From contig KE546986.1 of NCBI GenBank assembly GCA_000442125.1, positions 1 to 64,000 of the forward strand: DNA of 64,000 nucleotides. The letters run 5' to 3'. Below the pieces are notes generated by a model that saw only the letters and a program-made list of their open reading frames with translations, did no database searches and had not been told where the DNA came from. Shown here one piece after another: positions 1-13,750 of the stretch. The DNA is from Opeltia flavorubescens (Eukaryota; Ascomycota; Lecanoromycetes; Teloschistales; Teloschistaceae). Every line of letters starts with the position of its first letter. Position 1 is the stretch's first letter. Made by a program: the position numbers and the translations under genes.

Positions 1-63
1 TATTATTATATAATTAAATTTTTATAATTTTAATTAAATTTATTAATATTAATATAAATTTTA

Positions 64-65
<2 letters not shown>

Positions 66-96
<31 letters not shown>
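66..96 (+). repeat. 31-nt poly(A) tract
   Basis: An uninterrupted run of 31 A. RIP cannot by itself make a homopolymer. It could be the 3' tail of a LINE- or SINE-like retroposon lying in the first 65 bases and beyond the window edge, or simple slippage. No target duplication can be tested because the left flank is missing. Confidence 0.75.
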
Positions 97-98
<2 letters not shown>

Positions 99-3000
99 AT
101 AATAATAAAAATAAAAATTATAGATAAATATATCTAAAGCTTTAAAATATATATCGGCTTTAGCTTTACTAATTCTTATAAGCCTATTACTTTTGGATTT
201 TTTATATAAAATATAGTAATAAATTCTAACGTTTTTATAAATATTAAAAGCTAGATTAAATCTTTAATACTTTATAATAATATATTTAGAATAATCTCTA
301 TTTACTAGTAGAAATATAATAATTAAACTCGCTATTTATTAAAATATATTTCCTATAAATCTAATCGTATATATATAAATAATTATTAGTTTTTTAAAGC
401 TATTATAAAAATCTATAAAAATACTTTTATTTAAATAAGCGAGTGCTGGTTATAAAATTTAAATAATATTAGAAAAATTAGAAGTATATAATTCTAATAT
501 TAACGGAAAGATATTTATATAATATTTTATCTTTTTTTAATTAAAAGTAGCGACTATAATATATATACCTATTAAAAAACGATATATATTATAATATAGA
601 CTAAATATATTAATAAATATTAATAGCGGAATAAATAAGATCTTATTAATAGTAAATTACTATAGATATTCTTTATTATAAATTACTAATTCTAGTTTTT
701 TTTTAAAAGGCGGATATAGCTAAAAAAAATTAAATATCTAATTATTAAAAATAACTATATTATATATAATAAATTTAAAATTATATTAAATTATAAAGTT
801 TTGAAAGCTTTTATATTGATAATTAAAATAAATATTTTAAACTTGTTTAAAAATATAAAAAAACGGTATAAAAAATTTTTTTTAATTAATAAAAATAAGC
901 TTTATTATAATAGTTCTAGAATAGTATTTATATTTTTTAAATATTATTTTAAAAATAAATAATTTATATAGAATTTAAATATATAATATAATAGTTTTTA
1001 TAATTATAGCTTTAGTTTAAATAATAAAATCTTTTTATATTATAAATATTTTATCTATATAATATTTTTTTAAAAAAGTATTTTAATAGCTATAACCTAG
1101 ATTTATATATCTTATAATTATAATATTAAAAGGGAATATTAGATTATTATTAAAATATCTAGTAAATTTACTAGAATATAAAATAATAAATATTATCTAG
1201 ATATTTAAATAGTATAATTTTAGAGGAAAATTTATAAAATAAATTATACTAGTATATATTTTTTTTTAGAATTTAAATAAAAATAAAATAATTTATATAA
1301 CTTTAATAAAATTAAAAAAATATATTAAATAATTAAACTTTTAAAAAATTTTCTAATTTTAATTCTTTTCCGCTAGTATTATTATAAATAGTTTTTCTTT
1401 TTTTAAAAAAAATATTCTCTTTTTTATAAATAGAACTAGCAGCTATTATTTAATATAGGTTTTGAATATAGCTATAAAATATAAAAAGAAATATAGTTAA
1501 TTTAAATTTTTAAATAGTTTAAAAATTTTTAGAAAATTTTAATATTAATATTATATAATTTTAATTATTTTATATTATATACTAAAAGCTATTTTAAAAG
1601 CTAGTAACTTTTTTTATATATATCTATAAAATATAAACTCGGAATTATTAAAAATAATAATAATCGAGCTTTATTTTATAAATAATAGTTCTTATAAAAT
1701 ATTAATAGCTAGATCTTCTATTATCTATTTTTTATTACTTTTATTATCTAAAAATCTAATTTAAGGCGTATTATCTATAGCCGCTCTAATAAAAATCGTA
1801 TTCTATAAAAATATTTTATTATCGGCTTTAAAAATAATTATATTTTAAATTATATTATTAACGGTTTTAAAAGTTTAAAATACTAGATTTTAATTTAATA
1901 TATATTCTATAATATATAAAAAATTATTTATAACTAAAATAAAACTTTAAAATATATTAATAAAGTAGAAAAATAAATATAATATTATATATATTTAAGC
2001 TTTTTTATATAATATTATTTAATATATTAAAACTTTTAAATAAAGTTTTAAATATAATATCGGTTATATTATAAATTTATAGCTTATTTTTATTAATAAT
2101 TTAATTTAAAATTTACTTTTATAATAAAAAAATATATTAAACTTATAATAGATTTCTATATATATTAATATTTTATTGAAAAATAATTATTTTAATAAAT
2201 TTTTATAATAAAATTTATAATTAAATAACCGCTTTTTTTAAAATTTTCTTAAAACCTTACTTTTAAACGAATATTTTATAATATAATAGCGTTTTTTTTA
2301 ATAGCCTAAATAAATTAATTTTAAAGGGTAAAAATATATTTATAATATTATAAAAGAAATTATAAAAAGTAATAAAAAATATTAAAAGAAGTATAAAAGA
2401 TTTTAAAAAATAATAAAACTATATTAAAAAAGATAAAATAATTTTAAATTACTTCGAATTATCTAAAGATTTTATGGATAATTAATAAAAAGCTAGTAAT
2501 TTATAAATTAATAAAAAGAATAAAATTATTAAAAAAAAGAAAAAAAAAATAGAAAAAAAAAATATTTACTAGATATTTTTTAATATTAAATTTATTGTAA
2601 ATTTATTAAAAATATTTAAATTTTTTATTAAATATAGGCTCTAATATAATATCTATAATTTAAATTATATAATATTATTTAATAATTTTATAAAAGCTTT
2701 CGTTTACTCCTTTAAATCTAGTTATAATAAATTTTAAAAAACTGTTCTAGAGCAGCTTAAAAACCAAAAAATCGATATTTAAATTTAAATAAAATCTATA
2801 ATATAATTTATAAAAATTATATTTTAATTATAATAAGATCTAAATAAATACCTAAAGCGGTTTAATAATAATAATTTTAATATTTTTTATTAAATAGAAT
2901 CTATAAAAGGTTTTAACTTATAAAAATAATCGAATATATATTCTAAAGTTTTTAAATATAATAGGCCTCGTATTATTATTTTATAAAAACTATTTAAATT

Positions 3001-5629
3001 TTTAAAAAAAAAATATATTTATAAGATTTAAATAAAATCTTATTTAAAGAACGTTTAAAATAAAAAATAAAGTATTAATATTTTATAAATAACGGTTAAA
3101 TCTATTAAAAAAAGAGTATAATATAATATTAAAATAAGAGGTTCGTATAATAAAAATATAAATTTTATTTTTATTATTTTAAAAGTTTTATTATATAATA
3201 AACTAGCGGTATAAAAAATAATAAAAACTTTTTATCTTTACGCGTTTTTTATTTAAATCTTTTTTTTGTTATTATAATTATAATTTTTAACTATATTTAT
3301 TTACTATTCTATAATAAAAATTACCGGCTTTAAAATTTTCTTCTCTTAGAAAATATTTAATTTATTTATTTTAGACTTTATTATAATAAAGTATTTATAT
3401 TAATTTTAGTTCGTTTTATAGTTATAAATATTAATTAACGATTTTTTATTAAAATAAAAAGCTTTTTTTTATACTCTTTTTAATACTATAGATATTTATA
3501 GAGGTTTTATAGTACTAGAAATTTACGTTCTAATTATTAGAATATAAAATAAAAATTTTAAATTTATATAACTAAATAATAAGTTTAAAAAAAGCGTAAA
3601 ATTAATATACTATTTAATATTTCGCTAAAATAAAAGATTAAAATATCTAATCCTATACTATAAATAAAACTAACTATTATTTTGTAAAATTTTAAAAGAT
3701 TTATATCTATTATTTTATTTATTTTAAAAAAAATATATAAAAAAAAATCCGATTAACTTAATTAACCCGTTAAAAAAATCGAGGATTTTTTTAAAAATTT
3801 TAAATCTCCTCGCCTATCTAAACTATTTAAATATTTAAATAATTTTTAAATTATTTAAAAAATTTAAATATAAGCTTTTAAAATACTATTTAAATATTAA
3901 TCTATAAAATCTTTTAAAATTACTCCTAAAAAAACTTTAAAGAAAATTATAAGGAGAAAAGCTATTAAAACTATTATAGCCTCTATTAATATTACGGCTA
4001 ATAATATAAAAGAAATATAAATTTTTAAAGTATTATTATTATAACTATAGCTTTATATTAATATTTTATAATTTATAATATTTATATCTATATCTATTTT
4101 AAATAAAAAAATATTATTATTTTAATCTATATCTAAATAATAACTCGTTAAAGAATATATAACATTAAAAGATTCTAATCTTATTTATAAATTTAATAAT
4201 ATTAAATATCGCGAGTTAAAATTTATTAAATACCTAGAAATTATTATAAAATAACTATAAGCTAAATATTATATTTAATTTTAATTATACTTTATTTTTA
4301 ATAATATTATAAAAATTATTTAAATAATTTAAAATCCAGAAATTATTTTTTATAATTAAAAATAAATAAAAAGCGAGTTATATATTAATTAAAACGCTTT
4401 TAATTAAAAGTATTAATTTATTATAAATATATTTCTAAATTATAAAAGGTTTTATTATTTATTATAATTACTAATATTTTATAAACTAAAATTATAGAGT
4501 ATTTTAAAAAAAATATTATAAATATTCTTTTATAAAATTATAACTATTAAATTTTTATACTCGCGTTTATTAATTATTATTTTACTTTTTTATTTATTTA
4601 TATTTTTTCTATTATAATATTAATAGTAAATATTATTAAAATAATACGCTTTTTAAAGGCTATATAATTTATATTTTTTAATATATATTTTTTTTATAAA
4701 TAATATTTCTAAAAATTAATTATTATTTTTACTAAATATATTTTCTAATTTTATAGTTTATATTAAACTTATAACCGATTAAATTATAGATTATTATATA
4801 AAAGGCGATTATAAATATTCTCGCCTTTAAATTTTTAAAATATTTAGTAATATAAAAATATTTAAAAAATTTATTATAAAGGTTAAAAATTTTATTTATA
4901 TTATAAAAAAAGTTAATTAATAAAAAAAAGGTCCTAATAATATTATAAAGCCTAATAATAACGAGGATTAGATTAAATTTAGTCCCGTATTTTAAAACGA
5001 TATAATAGAAGCGATAAAAACGGTAAAAACTTAATAGTAGAGAAAGATCGCAATATTTAAGATAATATTAATAACCTCGATAGGTATATCGATATTTTTA
5101 GGCTTTAATAGTTACTTTTTATTATATATATATTTAATAATAGAGCTAGTTTTAGGTTTCGGAGCTTATAAAATATAATATTATATTTATAACTTATAAA
5201 GGTATATATCTACTATACGTTCGTTTAAAAAAAAACGAGAATAATAATTTACTTATTTATAATATTCTATTTACTAGTATTTTAATAATTTAATAAAAAT
5301 ATAAATAGGTAGATATCTATATAAATATATATATATATTTATTTATTATTTAATCCTTCTATTTATTTTTTTAAACGGCTGGAAATATATAAAAATATTA
5401 TAAAGATACTATATCTATTATAGAAAAAAAATATTTTATAGAGTAAATATCTTATATAGGCGAGATTTTTTTTAATATAAGCGTAATTTTTATTTAACTT
5501 CTAGATAATTTTATTATAAAACTATAACTTTAAATAAACTTTTAATATAAATATATAAAGAGTAATTAATAGTAAAACTAAAATATACTATTTTTTAATA
5601 TATAAAATAGGTAGTATATTAAAATAATT

Positions 5630-5790
5630 ATACGATTCTATACTAATAACCGTCGAAAAATTTACGCCACTAGCTATTATAATTAATAAAGGGTATATAC
5701 GTACGATATACGATTTTTATACGCTATTTATAGATTGTTAATAGCGCGTTATACAAAGCGCAAAACTGGCGTAGTATTAGTGGAAAATAA
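5630..5790. other. Small CpA/TpG-retaining island with inverted TACGCCA motif
   Basis: About 160 bp with visibly higher GC than its surroundings. TACGCCAC near 5,673 is answered by CTGGCGTA near 5,765, an inverted pair, and both lie beside ACTAATA/TATTAGT. A second short inverted pair, GCGC-N10-GCGC, sits between them. It could be the core of a small MITE or a transposon end. No target duplication was found. Confidence 0.35.
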
Positions 5791-7863
5791 TTTTATCTAA
5801 AGCGGCCCCTAAAGTAAATATCGTAGAAATAACTTTTAAAATATTTATTAAAAATTAATATCTAACTTTTATTATTACTCCGAACTAATATGTTCTTATA
5901 ATATTTATTAGCTTTTTTTTTTAATAATTAGCTATATCTATATATTAATTAATTATAAAAATAGCTTTAAATTTGGATTATTTTTTTTTTTAAAAAAAGA
6001 CTTTTAAAATTATCTAGTAGTAATTAATATAAAAGTTAACTTTTTAAAATATATAATCTAAATTTTATAAATATTTTTAATTTATATAATTACTAGGATA
6101 TATTTTATAATTATTTTTAATATAAATATTAATAGTTTTATTAAAATCTAAAAAATAATATTATATAAATAAAAGGAATTCCCTATTAATAGGTTCTAAA
6201 AGTTTTTAAATATAATATATTTCGTTATTTATAATAAAAGGTTATAGTTTATAGTTAAAAATATAATAATAATCGTTTTAATATTTAATTAAAATAAATA
6301 TAAAAATATTATTATAGCGCTAAATATTTTTTTAAAACTTTTTACTATAAAGTAATTATTTAATAAAAAAATTCTTTAAAAATTAATATATTTTTAAAAA
6401 AAATTTATTAATTTAATTAATTAGTTTTTTTTATAATAAAACTCGTATTTTATAATTAAAACTAATATATTTAAAATATATTTTTTAAATTAATATTTCG
6501 CGTAGTAATAAAAATAATTAAAGTATATTTATTCTCTAATATAATTTAATACGCTATAGAGTCTAATATAATAAAAATTTATTTTATATAATTCTAATTT
6601 ATAATTAGCTAGTATAAATTATAATTTATTTTTTTATCAGCCCTATTAACTATATATAAACCCGGCTAGGTAATATATTAGATCCGGCTAACTAGATTTC
6701 TTTTAAAATAATTTCTTTTTTTTTATAAACTTTAAATTAAATTTAAAAATAATAGGTTATAAATAATTAAAAGAAATAAAAAGCGCTAATAATTAATTTA
6801 GGTTTATACTATAATTTCTTTTAAATAAAATAAAGTTTTTAAAAATACTATTATAGAAGAAATTAATTTTAAAATCTAAATTAAAGTTATTATTAATATT
6901 AAAATTAGAATTAAAATCTTCGTTTATTAAAAAAAAGGAAGGTTATAAATTACAATTTTTAATTATTTTTATTAAAAGCTATTTTTAATATATTTAAGAT
7001 AATTTTTATAATAAAATAAAAACTATTATTTCTAGATTTTAATTAATATTTTTACAATAAAAAGGGTATATAATATATTAAAAATTTAATTTATAGATAT
7101 AGTAATAGAATTATTTATAATTATCTATAAAGTCGAATTTATTAATATAGTATTTATATATTATAAAAGCGAGAGTAATAAAAACTAAAAAAATAAAATT
7201 ATATTAAAAATAATAATTTACTTTAATTCGATTAAATATTTATATTAAAAATTTTAAAAACGTTTATTTTTTTTAAAAAATTAATTATAATTATTAAAAA
7301 TATAAATCGATTATATTTTACTATAATATATATTATAAATAATATTATATTTATTTAATTTTTATACTAAATAAATTTTTTTAAAATTAAAATAATATTT
7401 AATATATTAATATTAAATATAATATTATATTAATACTATTAATATAATAAAAAAATCTAGAAATAATAAAATTAATAATAAAAAAAAGATTTTTTAAAAA
7501 AAAAAAATATATATTTAAATAATATTATTAATATAATAAAAGGTATTATATTAATATATAATAAAAAAAATAAAATAAAATTAAATTAATTTAAATCGAA
7601 ATATATTAATATAAAAAGTTTTTTAAATTTAACTTATAAAAAAAAATATAAAAAATAAATAAAATAAAAAAATTATTAAAAAAACTTTATAATAATATTA
7701 ATAGTATTAATAATATAAACTTCGAAAATAAAAAAAATATTTAAATATATTTAATATACTCTATAATTAAAGATATTTTTTATTATATTATATATATAAT
7801 AATACTTTAAACTTGTAATTATATAAAATCTAATAGTTTTAATAATCGAAACCTTTAGAATTA

Positions 7864-7968
7864 AATTAACGGGATTTATAACTACGGTTATTCGATACTA
7901 ACCGATAAAATTTATACTTATTTCGGGTCGAGAAACCGATAAGAAACGTTTTCTAATATATATATAAA
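7864..7968 (-). repeat. Fragment of the ~400 bp dispersed unit
   Basis: The reverse complement matches the first ~105 bp of the tandem units at 19,735 and 20,136, including the landmarks CGACCCGAAATAA and CGGTTAGTATCGAATAACCG. Only the proximal part is present; homology stops near the ATCCCGTTA landmark. It is RIPed to about the same degree as the 20,136 copy. Confidence 0.75.
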
Positions 7969-7994
7969 AGAATTAATAATAAATTATTAAACAA

Positions 7995-8795
7995 ATTATA
8001 ATATTAATTAAATATTATATATTAAATTTATATATTTTAATAAATAAAATATAAATAAATTCTAGTATTTTATAAATACTCTAGTTATAAAATAAAATCC
8101 TTTTTTAACGTAAAATTAAACTAAAATAATATTATTAAAATAAATATAATAATTATATAAATTTATTATATTAAATTAATATTTTATTATTTTAAATATC
8201 GTTTTTATTCTAAATCAAATATAGTCGCTTTTTAAAAAATCCGCTGTTTATAATTTATAATTAAATTTTTTATTTTTAAAATAATTTTTATATAGTTTAT
8301 TAAAAAAATTATTTTAAATTATTATTTTAATATAAAGCTTTATAGTTAATTATAAACTTTATATACTTTTTAAAAAACAATAAAAATTTATATTATTGCT
8401 TTTTTTTAATAATAAATATATTACCGTTTTATATTATTGAGAAAAACTATTAACTATTAGTAGATATCGGGTTTAAAATTATCTATATTAATTATATTAT
8501 TATTTAAAAAAATATAAAGTTTATTTTTTATTTATATATAATATAAATTATTTTAATTAGTATTAATTTAAGTATTAGTTCTTATAATATTCGTTAGAAA
8601 TTAAATAAAAATAAATAAATATAAATATATAGCTTTTATAATTAAATAAATAATAATATAATATCTTTTTTTTATATATATAATAATTATACTACCTGTA
8701 AATAAATATAAAAATCAAAAATCGATTAATTAATTACTTTTAATATAATATATTTTAAAAATATAATCTAATAATATTTTTTTTATTTAAAAATA
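7995..8795 (+). repeat. ~800 bp dispersed repeat, copy 1
   Basis: Aligns in direct orientation along its whole length with 60,235-61,048. Shared landmarks include AAAAAATCCGCT, ACTTTTTAAAAAACAATAAA versus ACTTTAAAAAACAATAAA, and GCTTTTTTTAATAATAAATAT. The differences are mostly C/T and G/A transitions plus small indels, as expected of independently RIPed copies of one element. No coding motif was recognised. It could be a solo LTR or an internal transposon piece. Ends are approximate. Confidence 0.75.
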
Positions 8796-9239
8796 CCGTC
8801 TGGGCCTTTTATATATATAAAATACCTTATTAAACCAATATTAAAACGGGTACGCGCCAGTCTCGCTATAATTATAAAAGATTAAATAACTTTAATTAGA
8901 TTTAAATTAAATTTATAAAATTCTATATAATTACAATTTATATAATTTATTCTAAGTATTTTTATATTATAGGCGCTTTTTTAATAATATAACTTATATT
9001 TTTATTGTATTATTTTAAATAAATTTATAATTTATAATATAGAAAATTATTATAAATATAACTTCAATATAATAAATATAATTATATATTACTAATTATT
9101 TTTATTATTAGTTTTATAAATTTAATACCGCAATTTTTATTTTAGATTATTTTTATTTTAAATATAATCGAGCTGCTATTTATAGTTTTAATTCTATTTT
9201 AAATTTCAGATTTTAAGATTAAATTTAAATTCTATTTTT
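8796..9239. other. RIPed spacer before Copia-2
   Basis: AT-rich sequence with slightly more GC around 8,800-8,870 (CCGTCTGGGCC, CGGGTACGCGCC). No coding motif or repeat partner was found. The last five bases (TTTTT, 9,235-9,239) are a possible RIP-altered partner of CTTTC after the right LTR of Copia-2. Confidence 0.5.
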
Positions 9240-9427
9240 TATTGAAATTATATATATAAAATACTGCTTGATTAATTAACTACTGGGCTCTACCCAATCT
9301 ATATATAGATAAATCTGGTGGTTGGAAATATTCCTATACTAGTTTAATCTGATTAAATAAATAAAACTCTATTAAAACTTTATAAGAATACCTGTTTCAA
9401 TATATTTAGCTGTCTATTATTTATATA
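9240..9427 (-). repeat. Copia-2 3' LTR (left)
   Basis: 188 bp, direct repeat of 30,095-30,282. Shared blocks include GATTAAATAAATAAAACT, CTATACTA and AATATATTTAGC. It keeps more CpA/TpG (for example GGTGGTTGGAAA) than the right copy, so the two LTRs were mutated unequally. Confidence 0.85.
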
Positions 9428-10244
9428 CTTTTAATACTTTTATAGAAATAATATATTACTAATATTTTAATATAAAATTAAAAGAAAAAAAAAATATATA
9501 TATAATTTTCTTAATTAAAAAAAAGTAGAGGAAATTTAAATCAAAAAATAGAAATATAAATCTTTTATTTATTTATTAACCTGTAATTCTAGTAATTTTA
9601 ATAGGCTTTTTAACGCTAAATAATTTAATATAGAATAGCTAATATAAAATTTCTATAGTTTTAAAACCTTTTATAAAAGCGGAATACTTTTATATTATAT
9701 TAGTACTAATTTATTATATACAAAATATATAAATCTATTTTATTTATTATAGATTTAATTTACCGATTTTAATAAGAATTAGTTATTAAATATATTTTAC
9801 GAATCTCTTTTATTATTTACAAAAAGAAAATTTAATATAATATATTTTTTATAATATAATAGATTTATATTAATATAATATTTTTATTATAATATTATAT
9901 ATTTATAATAATATAATATTATTTTAATAATATAATATACTTCTAGTAATTAATATACTCTTTTTATAATTTTATCTATTTTTTAAAAATAAAATTTTAC
10001 TGTAAATTTAAATTTACGAATTTTAAATAAAAATAAATTTATAAAATATATAAAAATAAAGCCTTTTATTACTTTATAATAATTTTATATATAAATAGCT
10101 AGATAAATAACGGCGAGTTTTTAAAAAAATTAATAAATAGTATATATTTAATTTAAGAATAAGAGGTTATAGTTATAGAATATCTAAATATCTATATAAA
10201 TATAGTAATAATCGGATAAAAATTAGTAATACTATTAATAAAAA
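9428..10244 (-). other. Copia-2 3' untranslated region
   Basis: Lies between the 3' LTR and the Gypsy-3 insertion. The recognisable C-terminal RNase H of Copia-2 is on the far side of Gypsy-3, so this stretch is downstream of the pol stop. AT-rich, with nothing recognisable. Confidence 0.6.
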
Positions 10245-10479
10245 TATTTTGCTATAAAATCAAAAGAGTTAATTTAAAAGGTATATAGATTTAAATAATT
10301 AAAGTAAATAATATATCAAATATTATATAAAGAAAAAAAAAGGAATTTATTACTGAATAAATATATAAATTATATTTATAGGTTTTTTAAATAAAGCTAA
10401 TTATTAAACGAATATTATAAAAAAACTTCTATTTTAAATTTATATATTTACTTTTCAAACTAGATACGCTAGTATTATA
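10245..10479 (-). repeat. Gypsy-3 3' LTR (left)
   Basis: Direct repeat of 24,081-24,314. Shared landmarks are TAAAGCTAATTA followed by TAAACGAATATTATAAA, a purine-rich AAAGAAAAAAAA stretch, and an end near CGCT(A/G)GTATTATA. The outer boundary is less certain than the inner match because the first ~20 bp diverge. Confidence 0.75.
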
Positions 10480-10780
10480 ATAATAGCCCCTTTTTTAATA
10501 TTCCGAACTCTATAAGAATAATTTATTTAGATAATAACAGGGGTCGCTAATAATTAATAAAGAGGAGACTAAAGGTAAAATAGTATTTAAAAGCTACTAA
10601 AAATCTTTTTAAAGAAATCTAAAAGAAATTCTAGTAATTTAAATACTACTTTTATATTTTTATATATAAATTTAAAATAAAATTCTATTATAAATGTAAA
10701 TTCGCGATTTTTAAATAAAAATATACTTTTAAAATATATACAATAGTATATTTAAAGCTTATAATAACTATATATTATAT

Positions 10781-10985
10781 TATATAATAGGTATAAGGTA
10801 ATAGTATTATATTAAAAGTAAAAAACTGTTTATTTATAGAATCTATAACTAAATAAATATAGGCGCTAAAAGGCGCTAAACCTAACTAGATAAATATATT
10901 TAAAAGGCCTTTTCTAAGCTATAATAGCTATTTAGTCCTATTTATTCTATTAGCCCTTTATTTATATAATATAACCGTAATAGAT
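10781..10985 (-). repeat. Gypsy-2 3' LTR (left)
   Basis: Direct repeat of 17,775-17,965. Shared blocks include GTAATAGTATTATATTAAAA, AAATATAGGCGCTAAA and AAATATATTTAAAAGGCCT. Just inside it, the minus strand reads GGCGAGGAAAAG near 11,020-11,030, a plausible polypurine tract consistent with minus orientation. Confidence 0.8.
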
Positions 10986-12509
10986 ATCGGTAATAAATAA
11001 AGTTATTAGCTTCTAATAGTAGGCTTTTCCTCGCCGATAAGCGGCTTTTTAGCTTATTTCTATCATTAAAAATCAGTATTAGTATTATTAGCGGTTTTAT
11101 TATAATTTAAAGCCGATTTTAAGCTAAAATAATATTTATATTCTTCTACTAATACTTTAATATTATTTAGGCGGTATTTAGATATCTACTAATTATTTTT
11201 AAATTTATAACTAAGCTAATAAATAAAATATTAAATAAAAAAATCTTTATTTTTATAAATATAGCGTTTATAAATAATTCGTTCGATTTAAAATTTTTTA
11301 TTACTATTAATAACGACTAGGAATATAAATATATAGTAGCGTTAATAAAAATTTTTATTAAAATTAATAATAAACTTTAAATATATTATTAATATTATAT
11401 TATAGATTTTTATAATAAATAATAGCTTTAAATAATAAATTAATAATTGAATATATTTAATAATTTTAAAAAAATCTATTAGCTATTATTTAACTTTTTT
11501 AAAAGTATTTTTTAATATATTATAGTTTTATTATAAATATATTTTTATAAAATCGCTAATTTTAAAATAAACTAGTTAATAATATATATTATAGTAATCT
11601 TTTATTTTTATTATAGTAAAAGTATTAGTATTTTTAATATTAATATATATAGCCTTGTATTTTTTTATAGTTACTAATACTATAGTATTCTATATTATAA
11701 AAATATTTATAGGCTTATTAGCTTTTAAAATAATCGGGTTAAAGCGATAAACTATCTATATTATAGTTAGAAAAGCAGCTGGTTTTTTAATAAAGGCGTT
11801 AATAGAAATTTTAGAGCCTAGCGCTTTTTTTAAATAAATAGCTTATTTAGGGTTTAATAAATATAAAAAGTTTAGTATTTCGCGAGTTTTAAATTTAGAT
11901 AATACTTAATTAAATATTTTAAATATAGAGTTATAGTTAATAAAGTTATTAAAAGCTATTAATATTAATAAAAAAATAGTAAACTATAGTTTAAAGTTGT
12001 TTAATATAGTAATATAATAATATATAATATTTTTAATAACTAAATTAAATTATTCTAATATTTTATTAATTTATAGGTATTAAATAATAAAATATTATAA
12101 ATCTATTTTTAATATTTTAAATATCTAGTATTATAGCTAATTTACGAACTTTTTATTATAATTTAAAATTACTATTTACGGTACGCTTTAATTTAGTTCT
12201 ACTAGTTTATCTAATAATTATTCGGCCTATAATTTATTACTCTAGATAGTCTTTTTAAATATATAAATAACAATTATAATAAATTAATCTACTATTAATA
12301 TATAATAATTATATTCTTTATACAATTTTAGTAGAATAAGGATAAAATCGATAGTAAATATATAAAACAGTTATATTAGGCTAAATACTAGCTATAAAGC
12401 CTTATATAAGCGGTAGCGAGGTATTTAATTAATTTAATACTATAGATAATAGTAAATAAACTTATATAACTTTATTAATATATTATATATATAAACGCTT
12501 TTTGTTAAA

Positions 12510-12513
<4 letters not shown>

Positions 12514-12553
<40 letters not shown>
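12514..12553. repeat. (TA)n microsatellite
   Basis: About 40 bp of uninterrupted alternating TA inside the Gypsy-2 body. Probably grew by slippage in RIP-generated TA-rich sequence. Confidence 0.9.
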
Positions 12554-12556
<3 letters not shown>

Positions 12557-13019
12557 GGGGTAACTTATTTTATCGTATATTAATTAGAATACTTTTTTTT
12601 TGTATTTGTAGGTATTATTAAATATAGCTTTTGTTTATTATTATCGAAATAAAATAACGCGTTAATAATATAATATAATAATTTAGTAATATTATTATTT
12701 AATATTATATTAGCTTTAACGGATTTTTTAATTTTTATCTAGGAGCTTTTTTTTATATACCTATTAATTAATTGTTAGCGGAATTTAATTAATATTTTTA
12801 TTAGGTTTACTAGAAACTAATATACTATAAAAGTATTTATATCTAGTAATTTATTTATTTCTAGATAGTATTTATAGCTAGTAAACTTAAATAATATATT
12901 TAAAACTATATTTATAATTTTAAACTTATAATAAATATTAAATTTAAAGTATTAAAAATATTCAGAAATTTATATTAAATAAAAACTTAATTTTTCTATA
13001 AATACTATATTTAAACTAG

Positions 13020-13750
13020 TTTAATATAAAATATTAACTATAATAAAGTAATTTGTATAGATAACAATAATATATTTAGCTACTTTAATAATATAATAAA
13101 TCTTTTTTATTATCTAGATAAGACCTATAACTTTTAATTCTATAGGCTAATAGTATATTTTAATATCTAATAAAAAACGTTTAAAAAATAGAATCGATTA
13201 TTTAAATATCTATTTAGGCTTTTTATTTACTTTATATATAGCTTTATTTAAATTATAATAGATATAAACTATAAAATCGAATTTTTTATTAATATCTAGA
13301 TTTATATATAGTACTAAACTTTTATTAAAATAAACCAGAATTAATAATAATAAAAGAATCTTTTATAAATAATAAAATATATTAAACTCTTTAAATATAA
13401 ATACTATTAGTAGATTTTAAATAATAGTTTTTTTATAAACATTACTTTTAATAATAATATTACGGTTTATATATATTTTATACTTTAAAAATAGTTTAAT
13501 ATTAGCTAGATAATTATTAATATACTATTAAAGATAGCTTATTAAACTAAAATATTTTTCTAGTTATTAAAGTATATATAAAAACGAAAGTTTTAAAATT
13601 ATTTTTAACTTATTTTTCGCTATAATAAGCCTAAAAATATTAATTTTTTAGCCTAATAAATATATAGACGTATAGTTAATAAACGAATTAATAGGTAATA
13701 AATATAGATTTATAATATTAAATTTATTAAAAATCTAATTAAAATATTCC
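13020..13750 (-). pseudogene. Gypsy-2 pol: RT connection and RNase H remnant
   Basis: The minus-strand translation, read through RIP stops, follows the fungal gypsy polyprotein layout. A segment near 13,700-13,750 corresponds to the post-catalytic RT region. An acidic strand 'YINLDINKKFDF' near 13,270-13,310 is the RNase H strand that follows the connection. 'YWPTELE'-type residues (seen as Y-stop-PIELK) lie near 13,120-13,145, and a 'TDHSAT'-like block (seen as YTNYFII) near 13,050-13,070. Stops are TAA or TAG at positions expected to be Gln, Trp or Arg. The protein once degraded the RNA strand during reverse transcription. Family assignment is firm; the enzyme is dead. Confidence 0.75.

Larger units (their letters stand above)
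1..7860. other. RIP-degraded AT-rich DNA, unclassified
   Basis: No open frame of useful length survives on either strand. CpA/TpG are almost absent and TpA is dominant, the RIP signature. The plus strand around 2,300-3,800 and 4,900-5,560 gives long lysine/isoleucine-rich translations in which most stops are TAA or TAG at positions compatible with former CAA, CAG or TGG codons, so these may be decayed transposon coding sequence. I could not match them to gypsy, copia, LINE or DNA-transposon motifs. No terminal repeats could be assigned. Confidence 0.6.
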
